Below, piece by piece: positions 1 through 9,782 of a DNA stretch of 42,515 bases. The notes below the pieces were generated by a model, which did not search any database, had not been told where the DNA came from, and saw only the letters and a program-made list of their open reading frames with translations. The position numbers and the translations under genes were made by a program. The stretch is from Candidatus Peribacterales bacterium (GTDB taxonomy: Bacteria > Patescibacteriota > Gracilibacteria > Peribacterales > Peribacteraceae): contig JAGVDM010000009.1 in NCBI GenBank assembly GCA_020058765.1, forward strand, positions 1-42,515, written 5' to 3'. Position 1 is the stretch's first letter. Each line of letters begins with the position of its first letter.

Positions 1-504
1 GAGCGCGCCGAGTGTTGTGTGGGAAAGTGTGTGTGGTACGAGTGCCACCGTACACTGCCCCGGGCTGCAATCGGCAACCGTGAGGGACACCCCATCTATG
101 GCTATGGAGCCTTTTGGGATCACAAATGCACTCAGTGCATCGGGTACAGCCACAGTAAGGCGTACATCTTCCCCGGATCGTGTGTACGGAAGAACATTGC
201 CCGTTGCCTCAATGTGCCCCTGTACAATGTGACCATCGAACCGTCCGTCCGCGCGCAGTGCACGCTCCAAATTCACCACATCACCAGCTGCCTTGTTGCC
301 GAGCGTAGTCTTCGCAAGAGTCTCGGGCACCACTGCAAATTTCATAATTGCTTCATCGAACGCAGTCGCGGTCAAACATACACCAGCAACGCTGATACTG
401 GCGCCGAGAGCGAGATCCGTAAACGAGGGCGGCCGGGATACAACAAGCTCTCCCTTCCCTGAGCGCTCAATACGGCCGATTGCCTCAACAATTCCCGTAA
501 ACAT
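1..504 (-). CDS. ribE: Riboflavin synthase alpha chain, 3'-truncated by window edge
   Basis: Reading the minus strand from the ATG at 504 gives 168 uninterrupted codons running off position 1. The protein opens MFTGIVEAIGRI, the hallmark start of riboflavin synthase. It then shows the lumazine-binding repeat signatures VNLERAL, DGHIVQGHIEATG, SIAIDGVSLTV and HTLSHTTLG. Riboflavin synthase is a trimer that dismutates two 6,7-dimethyl-8-ribityllumazine molecules to riboflavin plus the pyrimidine by-product, the last step of the pathway. The family is about 200 aa with two tandem barrels, so roughly 30-40 C-terminal residues are missing. The gene is divergent from uvrA, with about 150 bp between their starts. 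I saw no FMN riboswitch-like structure in that gap. Other rib genes, if present, would lie to the left. Confidence 0.95.
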   Translation of the reverse strand, partial: MFTGIVEAIGRIERSGKGELVVSRPPSFTDLALGASISVAGVCLTATAFDEAIMKFAVVPETLAKTTLGNKAAGDVVNLERALRADGRFDGHIVQGHIEATGNVLPYTRSGEDVRLTVAVPDALSAFVIPKGSIAIDGVSLTVADCSPGQCTVALVPHTLSHTTLGAL

Positions 505-653
505 GGCTCTATTCTAGGCGCAGCACCCTTCGGACTACAGAAAAATAGGACAAGATGTCTATGAGTCTGGACTTTTTGCCTCCCGGCTGGTACGCTCAAG
601 CGTCGCACGCGTCGATACGCGCTGGCGCGTTTTGTCGTTTTACGTTTTTTTCT

Positions 654-3578
654 ATGTCTGCTGATTTCATCGTCGTTCGTGGAGCCAAGGCTCACAACTT
701 AAAGGGTATTGATGTGCGGATTCCGCGCAATAAACTCACGGTTGTTACCGGGCTTTCGGGATCGGGGAAGTCTTCACTCGCATTCGATACCATCTTTGCA
801 GAGGGTCAGCGCCGTTATGTGGAGAGCTTGAGCGCCTATGCGCGCCAGTTTATCGCGCAGATGGAAAAGCCTGATGTGGATAGCATCGAAGGCTTAAGTC
901 CGGCTATCAGCATCGACCAGAAAACCGCTCCACGAAACCCTCGCTCCACGGTGGGTACCGTTACCGAAATTTATGACTACATGCGTCTTCTGTGGGCAAA
1001 GGTGGGCAAGGTGCACTGCACCGTATGCGGTCGCCGACTGGAAAAACAGTCCCCAAGCCGCATTGTCGATACCATCGCCTCAATGCCCGAAGGAACGAAA
1101 GCATTCCTCCTCGCACCGATTGTGGTGGATCGCAAAGGTGAACATATCAAAGTGATCGATGCAGTGAAGCGAGAGGGATTCGTACGTATGCGTATTGACG
1201 GGCAAATCGTGACTGTTGATGAAGACCTCGCTCTGGACCCGAAGAAGAAGCACACGATTGAGATCGTCGTTGACCGTATGGCCGTGCGGGATCTGGAAGT
1301 GAAAGATGGCGAAGCGAACCCGAACCGTTCACGCTTGGCCGACTCTGTTGAATTGAGCCTCAAAAAAGGTGAAGGCTCCATGATTGTGCTCAATGCCGAT
1401 ACCAACGAAGAAACCCGCTTCTCGGAAGCGTTCGCTTGCCCAGAGCACCCCACCGAACACATGGTAGACGTGGAGCCACGCAGCTTCTCGTTCAACTCGC
1501 CGCATGGTGCGTGTGGCACCTGTCATGGATTGGGATCAATTCTCCGGATTGATGAAGACGGTATTATCCCCAATCCTCGCCTGTCGCTTTCTGAAGGGGC
1601 AATCCACCCGTGGGCAACGAGCGCCAGCCGCATGAACTTCATGATGCGCATGCTGGAAGCACTGGCAGAGGAAGTCGGATTCAGCATGGATACACCGTGG
1701 AACGAGCTCCCAGATGCGATACGAGAGATCGTGCTCCGCGGCTACCCTGAACCGTTGCATATTTCCTGGGATACCAACGCATTCGAAGGACAATACCAAA
1801 CCACCTACGAAGGCGTGATCCCCAATTTGGAACGCCGCCACCGGGAAACCGATTCCAGTTACGTTCGTTCGCAGATCGAAGAGTACATGCTCGAACTCCC
1901 CTGCCCCGAGTGCGACGGTCGACGATTGAAGAAGGAGATCCTCGGTATTACCGTTGGCGACAAGAATATCGTCGATGCGACCGAGATGAGCATCGATGAA
2001 GCGCGGCAGTTCTTTACCGCTCTCGTTCCTGCGGAAGACCGAGGTGCTGCTGGCCAAGATCTGGTGGCCGCAGCAGGCATTGCTGCACTCAGCGCATATG
2101 ACTACTTGATTGTAAAAAAAGTACTGCGCGAGATTATCGCTCGTCTTACATTCCTGATGAACGTTGGCCTGAAGTACCTCACACTTTCGCGCTCAGCGGC
2201 AACACTCTCGGGTGGTGAAGCACAGCGCATCCGCCTCGCCACACAAATCGGCTCCGCACTCCAGGGCGTGCTCTACGTGCTCGACGAACCCAGCATTGGT
2301 CTCCACCAGCGAGACAACGCACGTCTCATCTCCACGCTCACGCACCTGCGTGATCTTGGGAATACGGTGATCGTGGTAGAGCACGACGAAGAGACAATGC
2401 ACGTTGCCGACTACCTACTGGAAATTGGCCCGGGTGCCGGCAAGTACGGCGGACAGATTGTGGCACAGGGAACAGCGGACGAGCTCATGAAGAATGCTGA
2501 TTCGGTCACTGGGCAATACCTAAGCGGCAAGAAGTTCATTTCGGTGCCCAAGAAGCGCAGGCAGGGTAACGGGCAATCTGTAACCGTGCGCGATGCACAC
2601 CTGCACAACCTGCAGCATGTGGATATCGATTTCCCCCTTGGAACATTTATTGGCGTCACGGGCGTATCTGGATCAGGAAAGTCGAGCTTGATCCATGGCA
2701 TCTTGGCACCGGCACTCCTGAGCACGCTCAACAATGTGCACACCAAGCCGCAGGATGTGGGCAGCGTGAATGGCCTGCAGCATTTGGACAAAGCGATCGT
2801 GATCGACCAATCCCCCATCGGGCGTACCCCGCGCAGCAACCCTGCGACGTATACCACAGTCTTTACGGATATTCGTGACCTCTTTACTGCAACGCCAGAA
2901 GCAAAACTTCGCGGCTACAAGCCGGGTCGTTTTAGCTTCAACGTGAAAGGCGGCCGATGCGAAGAATGTGAAGGTGACGGGCTCAAGCGCATCGAAATGC
3001 ACTTCCTCCCCGATGTCTTCGTTACATGCGAAAACTGCAAAGGCGATCGCTACAACCGCGAAACACTCGAAGTAACCTACAAAGGAAAGAATATTGCGGA
3101 AGTGCTCAATATGACCGTGAAGGAATCGTTGGATTTCTTCGATGCAATTCCGACGATCAAAAAGAAACTGAAGACTCTTGAGGACGTGGGCTTGAGCTAC
3201 CTACACCTCGGGCAGAGCGCGACCACACTCTCCGGCGGAGAGGCACAACGTGTAAAACTCGCAACAGAGCTCATGCGCCGTGCAACGGGACAAACGTTCT
3301 ACATCCTCGATGAACCAACAACCGGCCTGCATTTCGATGACATCCAGAAGCTCCTCACGGTGCTGCAGCGACTCGTGGACAAGGGCAACACCGTCCTCGT
3401 GATCGAGCACAACCTCGATGTTGTGAAGTCTGTGGATCATGTGATTGATCTGGGCCCAGACGGAGGCAGTGGAGGAGGACGCATCATTGCAACTGGCACC
3501 CCTGAGCAGGTGGCACAGTCCACCGAGAGCTACACAGGTGAGTACCTCAAGAAGATGCTCGAGAAAACGGGCAAGTGA
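654..3578 (+). CDS. uvrA: Excinuclease ABC subunit A
   Basis: UvrA is the damage-sensing ATPase of nucleotide excision repair, loading UvrB onto distorted DNA. The 974-aa product has the normal length and order: a first Walker [11 protein letters not shown] near residues 33-42, Cys-pair zinc-binding segments ([15 protein letters not shown]), an ABC signature [11 protein letters not shown] followed by [10 protein letters not shown], a second Walker [10 protein letters not shown], the second zinc module CEECEGDG / CENCKGDR, and a second signature [11 protein letters not shown] with [10 protein letters not shown]. The start at 654 ([16 protein letters not shown]) matches the family. The frame is open upstream to 555, but that extension has no family resemblance. 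There is no obvious Shine-Dalgarno before it. The gene stands alone, divergent from ribE. No degraded motif is visible. Confidence 0.97.
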   Translation: MSADFIVVRGAKAHNLKGIDVRIPRNKLTVVTGLSGSGKSSLAFDTIFAEGQRRYVESLSAYARQFIAQMEKPDVDSIEGLSPAISIDQKTAPRNPRSTVGTVTEIYDYMRLLWAKVGKVHCTVCGRRLEKQSPSRIVDTIASMPEGTKAFLLAPIVVDRKGEHIKVIDAVKREGFVRMRIDGQIVTVDEDLALDPKKKHTIEIVVDRMAVRDLEVKDGEANPNRSRLADSVELSLKKGEGSMIVLNADTNEETRFSEAFACPEHPTEHMVDVEPRSFSFNSPHGACGTCHGLGSILRIDEDGIIPNPRLSLSEGAIHPWATSASRMNFMMRMLEALAEEVGFSMDTPWNELPDAIREIVLRGYPEPLHISWDTNAFEGQYQTTYEGVIPNLERRHRETDSSYVRSQIEEYMLELPCPECDGRRLKKEILGITVGDKNIVDATEMSIDEARQFFTALVPAEDRGAAGQDLVAAAGIAALSAYDYLIVKKVLREIIARLTFLMNVGLKYLTLSRSAATLSGGEAQRIRLATQIGSALQGVLYVLDEPSIGLHQRDNARLISTLTHLRDLGNTVIVVEHDEETMHVADYLLEIGPGAGKYGGQIVAQGTADELMKNADSVTGQYLSGKKFISVPKKRRQGNGQSVTVRDAHLHNLQHVDIDFPLGTFIGVTGVSGSGKSSLIHGILAPALLSTLNNVHTKPQDVGSVNGLQHLDKAIVIDQSPIGRTPRSNPATYTTVFTDIRDLFTATPEAKLRGYKPGRFSFNVKGGRCEECEGDGLKRIEMHFLPDVFVTCENCKGDRYNRETLEVTYKGKNIAEVLNMTVKESLDFFDAIPTIKKKLKTLEDVGLSYLHLGQSATTLSGGEAQRVKLATELMRRATGQTFYILDEPTTGLHFDDIQKLLTVLQRLVDKGNTVLVIEHNLDVVKSVDHVIDLGPDGGSGGGRIIATGTPEQVAQSTESYTGEYLKKMLEKTGK

Positions 3579-3626
3579 GAACTTCGTCTGGCTCACTGTA
3601 TGCAAGATCCGTAGAATGCGCCGGAC

Positions 3627-4595
3627 ATGCTGCTGCTTGATCCGGAAACCTTCGGATGGGATCTCACCATCATCGTACTGCTGTGCCTGTCGCTCGCTAG
3701 TGCCTTGTGTGCCTTATGCTGGTACCAACGCAAACGCGGTAGACGCTCAGTACGGATCGTAGCGATAGTATGGATTCTTGTGTCACTTACGGCATTTGGC
3801 ACATTGATATACGGCTCATTCATAGAGCCACGCCTATTGATCACACGAACCTACGGAGTGCCCTTTGCAGTGAGTGAACAGTTGCGCATCGTTGTGATGA
3901 GCGACATGCATATTGGCCCATACAAAGGCAAAAGTTGGCTACAGAAAGCGGTGACCGAAGCAAACAATCTTCTACCTGACTTGGTGCTGCTCCCCGGAGA
4001 TTTCATTCTTGGTGACGCCAGTGACGCCACAGCACTGTTGGAGCTACAAAAACTGCGCACAACCATGGGAGTGTTTGCCGTACTGGGCAACCACGATGTT
4101 GGTCGCATTGGTTGGACCTCGGAAGGGCGCGTCCAAAAACGTGATCGTGGTGATGAAATCGAAAACATACTCACGCAGGCAGGTGTGCAAGTGCTTCGCA
4201 ATACACATGCGCAAGTGGAATGGGGCGATGATGAAGTAGTCATTGCAGGAATCGATGACCTCTGGAGCGATACGAGTGACTTGTCATCGACACTCGACGC
4301 GATCAGCGGCAATGCGCCAGTCATTCTCCTTTCCCACAATCCAAGTATTGTGGAGAACTCGGCACTGCGTGAACGTGTAGAGCTTGTGGTGAGCGGCCAC
4401 ACGCACGCCGGCCAGCTGCGCTTGCCGGGGATTGGCCCCATTTTGGGCGTACCAACATCCATTGGCGACACGTACGATGAAGGCTACTTCCTCTACAAGA
4501 ACATTCCCCTATTCATCACGCGGGGCATTGGTGAATCCGGTCCGCGCGCACGACTGTTCGCGCCGCCGGAGGTATCGCTCCTACTCACGCAGTAA
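3627..4595 (+). CDS. Membrane-anchored calcineurin-like metallophosphoesterase
   Basis: This 322-aa protein begins with two hydrophobic segments (about residues 5-25 and 42-65). A calcineurin-like phosphoesterase domain follows, with the dimetal motifs in order: SDMHIG (D-x-H), PGDFI (GD), GNHD, a downstream His in SHNPSI, and SGHTHAGQ (GHxH). The architecture resembles YkuE/YaeI-type phosphodiesterases, which cleave phosphodiester or pyrophosphate bonds of envelope lipids; the substrate here is unknown. The catalytic domain follows the second hydrophobic segment and probably faces outside the membrane. The gene lies 48 bp after uvrA on the same strand and converges on the redoxin gene, the two stops being adjacent. 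Confidence 0.88.
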   Translation: MLLLDPETFGWDLTIIVLLCLSLASALCALCWYQRKRGRRSVRIVAIVWILVSLTAFGTLIYGSFIEPRLLITRTYGVPFAVSEQLRIVVMSDMHIGPYKGKSWLQKAVTEANNLLPDLVLLPGDFILGDASDATALLELQKLRTTMGVFAVLGNHDVGRIGWTSEGRVQKRDRGDEIENILTQAGVQVLRNTHAQVEWGDDEVVIAGIDDLWSDTSDLSSTLDAISGNAPVILLSHNPSIVENSALRERVELVVSGHTHAGQLRLPGIGPILGVPTSIGDTYDEGYFLYKNIPLFITRGIGESGPRARLFAPPEVSLLLTQ

Positions 4596-5150
4596 TTACT
4601 GCTTCCACTTTATGGAGCAGCCAATCGCATTGGCTTCGTGGCTTGGAGGCTCATCGCCACGCACCAGTGCTGCGAGCGCATCGCGCAAATTGTGCTCGGT
4701 AACGGCTGCCGGATCTTCCCAATTGTCATCAATGCGACCTTTGTACTTGAGTACGCGCGCACGATCGAACACGAAGCAGTGCGGTGTACAAAGAGCGCCG
4801 AACGATTTGGCAACATCCTGTGATGCATCGTGACAGTACGGGAATGGGTAGCCTTTTTCATCGTGCTTTACCTTCATCTGCTCAAAGGAATCCTCAGGGT
4901 AGCCCGTAGCATCATTGCTATTCACGAGTACAAACTGCACTCCTTCCTCATCAAAATGCTCTGCAAGTTCAATAAGCCGATCCTCGTAGGCTTGTGCGTA
5001 CGGGCAATGATTGCATGTGAACACCACTGCCAGCACGGGGTCTTTAATAAGCCGTGTACTCACCGTCATTCCATCTGTCGCTGGGAGCGAAAAGTGCGGG
5101 AGATCGTCATTGATCTGCAGTACAGTTGAATTGTCATTTATGAGCACCAT
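4596..5150 (-). CDS. Thioredoxin-fold redoxin (AhpC/TSA-like)
   Basis: The 184-aa product is a single thioredoxin-fold domain. An N-terminal PHFSLPATDG segment, typical of peroxiredoxin/TlpA-like proteins, precedes the redox motif CNHCPYA (Cys46-x-x-Cys49). Later LCTPHCFVFD supplies the cis-Pro-type region. Proteins with the CNHCPYAQAYEDRL signature form a widespread redoxin family usually annotated as thioredoxin family protein; the physiological partner is unknown. The ATG at 5150 gives the family N-terminus; the frame stays open to 5264 but the extra residues look like leader. No signal peptide is convincing with the chosen start, so it is probably cytoplasmic. It is divergent from the NUDIX gene, starts 45 bp apart. 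Confidence 0.88.
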   Translation of the reverse strand: MVLINDNSTVLQINDDLPHFSLPATDGMTVSTRLIKDPVLAVVFTCNHCPYAQAYEDRLIELAEHFDEEGVQFVLVNSNDATGYPEDSFEQMKVKHDEKGYPFPYCHDASQDVAKSFGALCTPHCFVFDRARVLKYKGRIDDNWEDPAAVTEHNLRDALAALVRGDEPPSHEANAIGCSIKWKQ

Positions 5151-5195
5151 AGTGAGAAGCGAAGAAAGGAGTGGGTAGTGTAGCATACCTAGCAT

Positions 5196-5687
5196 ATGCA
5201 GCGTCAGTTCACCGCAACGGCATTTGTGATCGACTCCCAGAGCCGTGTGTTGCTGCTGTGGCACAAGAAATTACAACGATGGATGCCACCTGGCGGCCAC
5301 ATAGATCCCAATGAACTACCAGAGGAAACTGCACGCCGTGAGTGCAAAGAGGAAACTGGCCTCGATGTAGAAATCATTGGAGATGCACAGCCAGAACTGT
5401 TCGAAGATGCATCTGCAGAGGGGCGCATGCTCAAGAAGCCCATTGCCTTCATGCTGGAAGAAATCCCTGCATTGGAGGATCGAGGGCAACCGGCACATCA
5501 GCATATGGACTTTCTGTACCTTGCTCGCCCGTTAGATGAGGCACAGGCATTCGATCTGGACCGAAAAGAAGCCGACGATATGCGCTGGTTTACCGCAGAG
5601 GAAGTCGCGGCACTCAGCCCGAAAACGGAGATCTTTAAGAATGTACAGTCCTACATTCTGGACGTACTGGCAAGTGATGTAGGATAG
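5196..5687 (+). CDS. NUDIX hydrolase
   Basis: This 163-aa protein carries a complete Nudix box at about residues 34-56, G-x5-E-x7-RECKEETGL, including the REx2EE metal-binding core. NUDIX enzymes hydrolyse nucleoside diphosphates linked to another moiety (damaged nucleotides, ADP-sugars, dinucleotides); substrate cannot be read from sequence. The N-terminus (QFTATAFVID) and the GGH in PPGGHID fit the MutT-like subgroup. The ATG at 5196 lies right after the divergent redoxin start region, so the two genes share a short promoter interval. The next gene downstream (Rel-EamA fusion) starts 42 bp later on the same strand, so co-transcription is possible. Nothing is truncated. Confidence 0.92.
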   Translation: MQRQFTATAFVIDSQSRVLLLWHKKLQRWMPPGGHIDPNELPEETARRECKEETGLDVEIIGDAQPELFEDASAEGRMLKKPIAFMLEEIPALEDRGQPAHQHMDFLYLARPLDEAQAFDLDRKEADDMRWFTAEEVAALSPKTEIFKNVQSYILDVLASDVG

Positions 5688-5729
5688 GCTATTCACAGCC
5701 AAAAAAGAGGAGTACACTTCACTTTACCT

Positions 5730-8700
5730 ATGCGCTGGACGGATCTGAAGTCCCACCTTCGGCACCTCAAAGAAGTCGATCTGAAACGCATTGAAGAAGC
5801 GTTTGAGCTAGGCAAAACCGTGCACGAAGGACAAATGCGTAAATCCGGTGAACCGTACTTCTCTCATCCTGTCGCTGTTGCGGAGATGCTCGCGGAGATG
5901 GATGCAGATGCGGATACCATTATCGCAGCGCTCCTCCACGATTCCATTGAAGATACAAACCTGACACTTCAGAAGATTGAGGCGCAGTTTGGCGAGAGTG
6001 CAGCCGCACTCATCGATGGTCTCACGAAGCTAGAAATGAAGGACTTGCACCAAACTATTACGCTCGACCAGCAGATCGAATCTCTGCGCAAAATTTTCAC
6101 GCTCATGCAGCAGGACGTGCGCATTATGGTGATCAAGCTGGTAGATCGCCTGCACAACATGCAAACGGTGGAGTTCCTTTCGCCAGAGAGACAGAAGGCA
6201 ATGGCAAAGGAAACCATGGAAGTCTACGTGAAGATCGCAGATCGACTATGCATGCAGGAAATCGGCGGACAACTTGAAGCACTTTGCCTTGCTGTACAGG
6301 ATCCAGATCTTCTGAAAAAATTGCTCGCTCGGCGCGAGCGCAACCTGCCACTCGGCAAGAAAATTTCGCATGCGATGGAGAAGAAGATGTCGGAAGATGC
6401 GGGTGCGAAAGTACCGCTGGACGTGCAGTTTGAACCCTCTTCGTGGGAGCGACTGCAAACCCAGATCCGTTCCGGGGAGGGTGCCATTACAGGCGCACCA
6501 CCGTTTAGCGTTGCAGTTGTCACCGATTCCATAGAAAACTGCTACAAAATTATGGGCGTGCTCCACCAATTGTGGCAGCGCGAGATTCTCTCGTTCCAAG
6601 ACTTCATCAACAGCCCTGCAATCAACGGATATCGTGGTCTGCACACGACAGTGATCATGGAAGATGGCACTCGTGTACGCTGCAAGATCCGCACGGAAGA
6701 AATGCATTTCTACGCGAGGAAGGGCATTGTTGCACACTGCTTCGATGGAAAAGCCACAGGGCTGATGGAATACCTCCCTTGGCTCCAGCGCATCAGCCCA
6801 CTCTCTGCAGACACACGGGATCGCAGCGAGAACTTCTGGCAGAGCCTGCAGAGCGACGTACTTGGTGAATCGATCGTGGTGCACGGCCCAGGCGACGAAA
6901 CCGTCATGCTCCCCAACGGGGCTACCGCGCTCGATGCCGCGTTCTATCTGTTTTCAGAAACAGCACTCCGCACCAAGACCATTGTCCTGAACGGTAAAAC
7001 CGTTCCATTTCACACGCCTTTGGAATACGCAGATTCCTTGGAGGCGCACTTCTCTACCAAGCACACCGTAAACCACGAGTGGTTTAGTTGGGTGTCGACC
7101 GGCATGGCAAGAGCCAACATACGACGTGCGCTCGTGGCGCAGCCGATTGCACAGAAAATTGAACAAGGGAAACGGCTGCTGCAGGAAGAGTTCGATCGAT
7201 ACGGCGCCGGCAGCGTAGATAAATACCTCCCACAAGCAGCACGGCTCCTCACTGAACTGAATATTGCAACGGTGAATGACCTACTCGCACGTGTGGCAGA
7301 AGGCGTTGTGAACCCTTCGGACATCTTGGAACGTATCAAAAGTAAGCGAAAGAAAACCAATCGAAGGGTCTTTCCCTTCCTTCCCACGCGCACGCGCACC
7401 AAAAAATACTCGTGCCTGCGTATCCGCATTCAGGGCGATCACAAGGAAGGGCCGAATATCCAAGATACTATTGAACGTCTGAGTAAAAAGAGTGGCGTCA
7501 CTCCAAATTCTCTCGCCATCCGGCAACACAATGACCGCTATACCGCCGCGGTGCAGGTGTGTTCTGACGAAAAAAACAACATAGACCGATTCTTTGCTCA
7601 AATGGAGGCGCAACCAGGCGTGCTACGGATTTCTGCCATGCCATCGGCTCTACTCATTATGCAAATCGGCCTCATACTGCTCTTTATGGTCGCTACATGG
7701 CTGCTGTCCTACTTCTCCATCCAGAGCATTGTCGCACAGAATATCCACACACTGCTGACATACTCGATTGCGTTCCCCATTGTGCTCTGCAACATCATTG
7801 CCTATCGATATATTTCCGATTACGTGGCCATTGCGCGGCGCAGCCGGGTGTTCATTGGCACGGTGCTTTTCGTGAACGCAGTCACCATTGCACTGTTTAC
7901 GGTCAACATGCTGCGCGGAGGTTTGGATATTCTGCATTTGTCACTCTTCTTTCCGCTTACGGTGCTCGTGCTCTCGGGCGTTGCGATCGTATGGATGTCC
8001 GCCAAACGCAATACATTCCTCCCCCTACAAGGCAGCAGCCAACAGGTGCCCAAGATCACCAACTGGAAAAAGCACCAGCAAGAGAAGCGACTCGGGTATC
8101 TCATACGCCTTGGTGCGGTCATCATCTGGGGAATAGAGCCACTCTATATCCGCTATACCATCGTAAACGACATCGCGCCGTCGCTCCGCGTGTTCCTCAA
8201 GGCGGGGGGTGGGCTGCTGCCATCTGTGCTGCTTGGCGTACTGTTTGCATGGGGAATCCAACGCAAACCGCTCTCGTTCAAGCTCCCGTACACAAGCCTG
8301 TTCTTCGTGATCGTGCTTGGTGAGATGGTATTCACCTACCTCATGAATTCGAGCCTCATTTACACGTCGAGCACGAACGTCATTCTGTTGAACAATTTCG
8401 CTCCGGTGATTGCACTCATCATCGCAGCGCTCTTTTGGCGCGAACAAATCCCGTACCTACGGCAGACACGCAACCTTGTCGCCATTTTCCTTCTCTTCAT
8501 TGTAGGAAGCCTTGGGAGCACGCTGCTCTTCTACAACGATATCCGTTTTGCAACGGCCGAGCATATTTGGGGCGACACTCTCGGCATGTTTATGATGATT
8601 ACCGACGTATGTCTGGTGATCGCGATGATTCGATACGTGCAAAAATTGCCCGTAGGGAAAAGTATTGAATTGAACTTCAACATCTTCCTGTTCTCACTCA

Positions 8701-9017
8701 TGATCAGCGCGCCGATTGCGCTGCTTGGAGCGACGAATATATGGCAACTCTCCGGAGCGCAAATACTGTTTGGTATAGGCGCTGGCGTACTAAGCGGATT
8801 CGGCAGAATTATGAACTTCGCCGCATTCCGACGCATCGACGGCTTCCTCGCTTTCTTAATGTTCAACATCTCCATCCTCATCACCTTTACGCTGGAAGTC
8901 TTCTATATTCAGGGTGCATCTTCCACTCCCCTGCTCATGACAGGCGGACTGATGATTATTGCCGCCTCTTGCCTTGCGGAATACATCAATTCGAAATCTG
9001 AACGCGAGAAGATTTGA
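5730..9017 (+). CDS. Rel/SpoT-like (p)ppGpp hydrolase fused to EamA-like membrane transporter
   Basis: This 1095-aa protein has two halves. Residues about 1-640 follow Rel/SpoT order: an HD hydrolase domain with all metal/catalytic residues visible (H46 in SHPV, H70-D71, E74, D139-R-L-H-N143), a synthetase-like domain (about 230-345), a TGS domain (about 380-450) and an ACT-like segment (about 558-638). The synthetase keeps INGYRGLHTTV but lacks the catalytic Asp (Pro or Ala at the aligned position near 257) and the catalytic Glu (R317 in VRCKIRTEEM instead of E in EIQIRT). Residues 640-760 hold several membrane segments, and 788-1085 a roughly ten-helix EamA/DMT-like permease. The likely outcome is a membrane-tethered alarmone hydrolase with no synthesis activity. 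Reading is continuous with no frameshift at the joint. A GAGGAG lies about 15 bp before the ATG, farther than usual. Confidence 0.9.
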   Translation: MRWTDLKSHLRHLKEVDLKRIEEAFELGKTVHEGQMRKSGEPYFSHPVAVAEMLAEMDADADTIIAALLHDSIEDTNLTLQKIEAQFGESAAALIDGLTKLEMKDLHQTITLDQQIESLRKIFTLMQQDVRIMVIKLVDRLHNMQTVEFLSPERQKAMAKETMEVYVKIADRLCMQEIGGQLEALCLAVQDPDLLKKLLARRERNLPLGKKISHAMEKKMSEDAGAKVPLDVQFEPSSWERLQTQIRSGEGAITGAPPFSVAVVTDSIENCYKIMGVLHQLWQREILSFQDFINSPAINGYRGLHTTVIMEDGTRVRCKIRTEEMHFYARKGIVAHCFDGKATGLMEYLPWLQRISPLSADTRDRSENFWQSLQSDVLGESIVVHGPGDETVMLPNGATALDAAFYLFSETALRTKTIVLNGKTVPFHTPLEYADSLEAHFSTKHTVNHEWFSWVSTGMARANIRRALVAQPIAQKIEQGKRLLQEEFDRYGAGSVDKYLPQAARLLTELNIATVNDLLARVAEGVVNPSDILERIKSKRKKTNRRVFPFLPTRTRTKKYSCLRIRIQGDHKEGPNIQDTIERLSKKSGVTPNSLAIRQHNDRYTAAVQVCSDEKNNIDRFFAQMEAQPGVLRISAMPSALLIMQIGLILLFMVATWLLSYFSIQSIVAQNIHTLLTYSIAFPIVLCNIIAYRYISDYVAIARRSRVFIGTVLFVNAVTIALFTVNMLRGGLDILHLSLFFPLTVLVLSGVAIVWMSAKRNTFLPLQGSSQQVPKITNWKKHQQEKRLGYLIRLGAVIIWGIEPLYIRYTIVNDIAPSLRVFLKAGGGLLPSVLLGVLFAWGIQRKPLSFKLPYTSLFFVIVLGEMVFTYLMNSSLIYTSSTNVILLNNFAPVIALIIAALFWREQIPYLRQTRNLVAIFLLFIVGSLGSTLLFYNDIRFATAEHIWGDTLGMFMMITDVCLVIAMIRYVQKLPVGKSIELNFNIFLFSLMISAPIALLGATNIWQLSGAQILFGIGAGVLSGFGRIMNFAAFRRIDGFLAFLMFNISILITFTLEVFYIQGASSTPLLMTGGLMIIAASCLAEYINSKSEREKI

Positions 9018-9063
9018 GGCTGCAATACCCCACGAGAAGGGTGAGAGAAAGTGCGCTTCCTCG

Positions 9064-9092
9064 TTGACATGACAGTGCCTCCTGAGGAGAAT
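9064..9092 (+). promoter_or_regulatory. Candidate promoter of the orphan gene at 9121
   Basis: TTGACA at 9064-9069 and GAGAAT at 9087-9092 are 17 bp apart. The spacer contains TGCCTC and a small inverted repeat CTCCT-G-AGGAG. The same -10 hexamer, spacing and TGCCTC occur before the next gene. This was picked by eye. Confidence 0.45.
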
Positions 9093-9120
9093 TACACTGA
9101 CTCTTTTTCTTTGTATCTCC

Positions 9121-9714
9121 GTGGTTTCTCAGCCTCTCATTCCCGGCCAAAACCCGCAGGAAACGCCGCTGGTAAATATGTTTACCAGCAGGAGTGGTGC
9201 AGACACCAGCGGGGAGAACCTCTCGGGGCCAACTCCTGGTGACGGTCGACGTCTGTACGCCCTTGTGCAGGATATTTTGAATCAGGAGTTTCAGATGAAC
9301 CGCGCCGAGTTTGCAGCGGCTCTAGAGGATCTGGGATTCAATCCGGAAGACGAAATGCGAAACCTTGGAGGGCTGATTTCGATGTATATCGTAGAAAGTG
9401 AAGACCCGAATTTCGTGAACAAAGCGGATCTGTTCATTCGTGTTCGCGCGAAGATCCGCGGAGTACTCACGCAAATGAGTGCCATTCGCAGGCAAGTTGC
9501 CGCACTGATCGCAGCAAGAGAAACTGGCTCTGATTCCACAGAAAGCCAAGAACCTTCTCCACTGGAGAGCGCGGAATCTGCGCCAGATCGACTCACGATC
9601 AACAACTATATGAAAACTATCCGAAGCCATGTGTTTGATGGACCGCTTTCTCAAGGAAAGCTTGCTATGGATCAGGTGATGCTGGCAGCAGGAATCTTGA
9701 GGAAAACTGCGTGA
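9121..9714 (+). CDS. Orphan 197-aa protein, family not recognised
   Basis: I do not recognise this protein. It has a polar, Pro/Gly/Ser-rich N-terminal tail (about 1-40), a predicted helical middle (about 42-130, with RRLYALVQDILNQEF and later RVRAKIRGVLTQMSAIRRQVAALIAA), a Ser/Glu/Pro-rich linker (about 133-155) and a short helical C-terminus. There is no signal peptide or membrane segment. It is read from a GTG at 9121; an internal ATG at 9178 is the alternative start. It precedes the PdxT-like fusion gene in the same direction by 68 bp, with a matching promoter pattern, so the two may be co-regulated. Coding potential is supported by its length and plausible amino-acid composition. Confidence 0.65.
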   Translation: MVSQPLIPGQNPQETPLVNMFTSRSGADTSGENLSGPTPGDGRRLYALVQDILNQEFQMNRAEFAAALEDLGFNPEDEMRNLGGLISMYIVESEDPNFVNKADLFIRVRAKIRGVLTQMSAIRRQVAALIAARETGSDSTESQEPSPLESAESAPDRLTINNYMKTIRSHVFDGPLSQGKLAMDQVMLAAGILRKTA

Positions 9715-9732
9715 GGAAATCGCTGAAATCTC

Positions 9733-9761
9733 TTGTGTAAAATGCCTCAAAATGAGAGAAT
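9733..9761 (+). promoter_or_regulatory. Candidate promoter of the PdxT-like fusion gene
   Basis: TTGTGT at 9733-9738 and GAGAAT at 9756-9761 are separated by 17 bp. TGCCTC lies in the spacer, as in the promoter 670 bp upstream. The -10 is overlapped by a short palindrome AGAGA-A-TCTCT. The ATG follows at 9783. Confidence 0.4.
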
Positions 9762-9782
9762 CTCTGCCTTTTTCGTCATTTC

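Noticed and set aside
505-653. Possible FMN riboswitch before ribE and uvrA
   Set aside because: The 150-bp gap holds no recognisable FMN-element helices or conserved core.
654-3578. Recoding of TGA as an amino acid (as in some CPR groups)
   Set aside because: uvrA, the Rel-EamA fusion, the ECF gene and csoR's leader all end at TGA where their families end; no in-frame TGA is needed.
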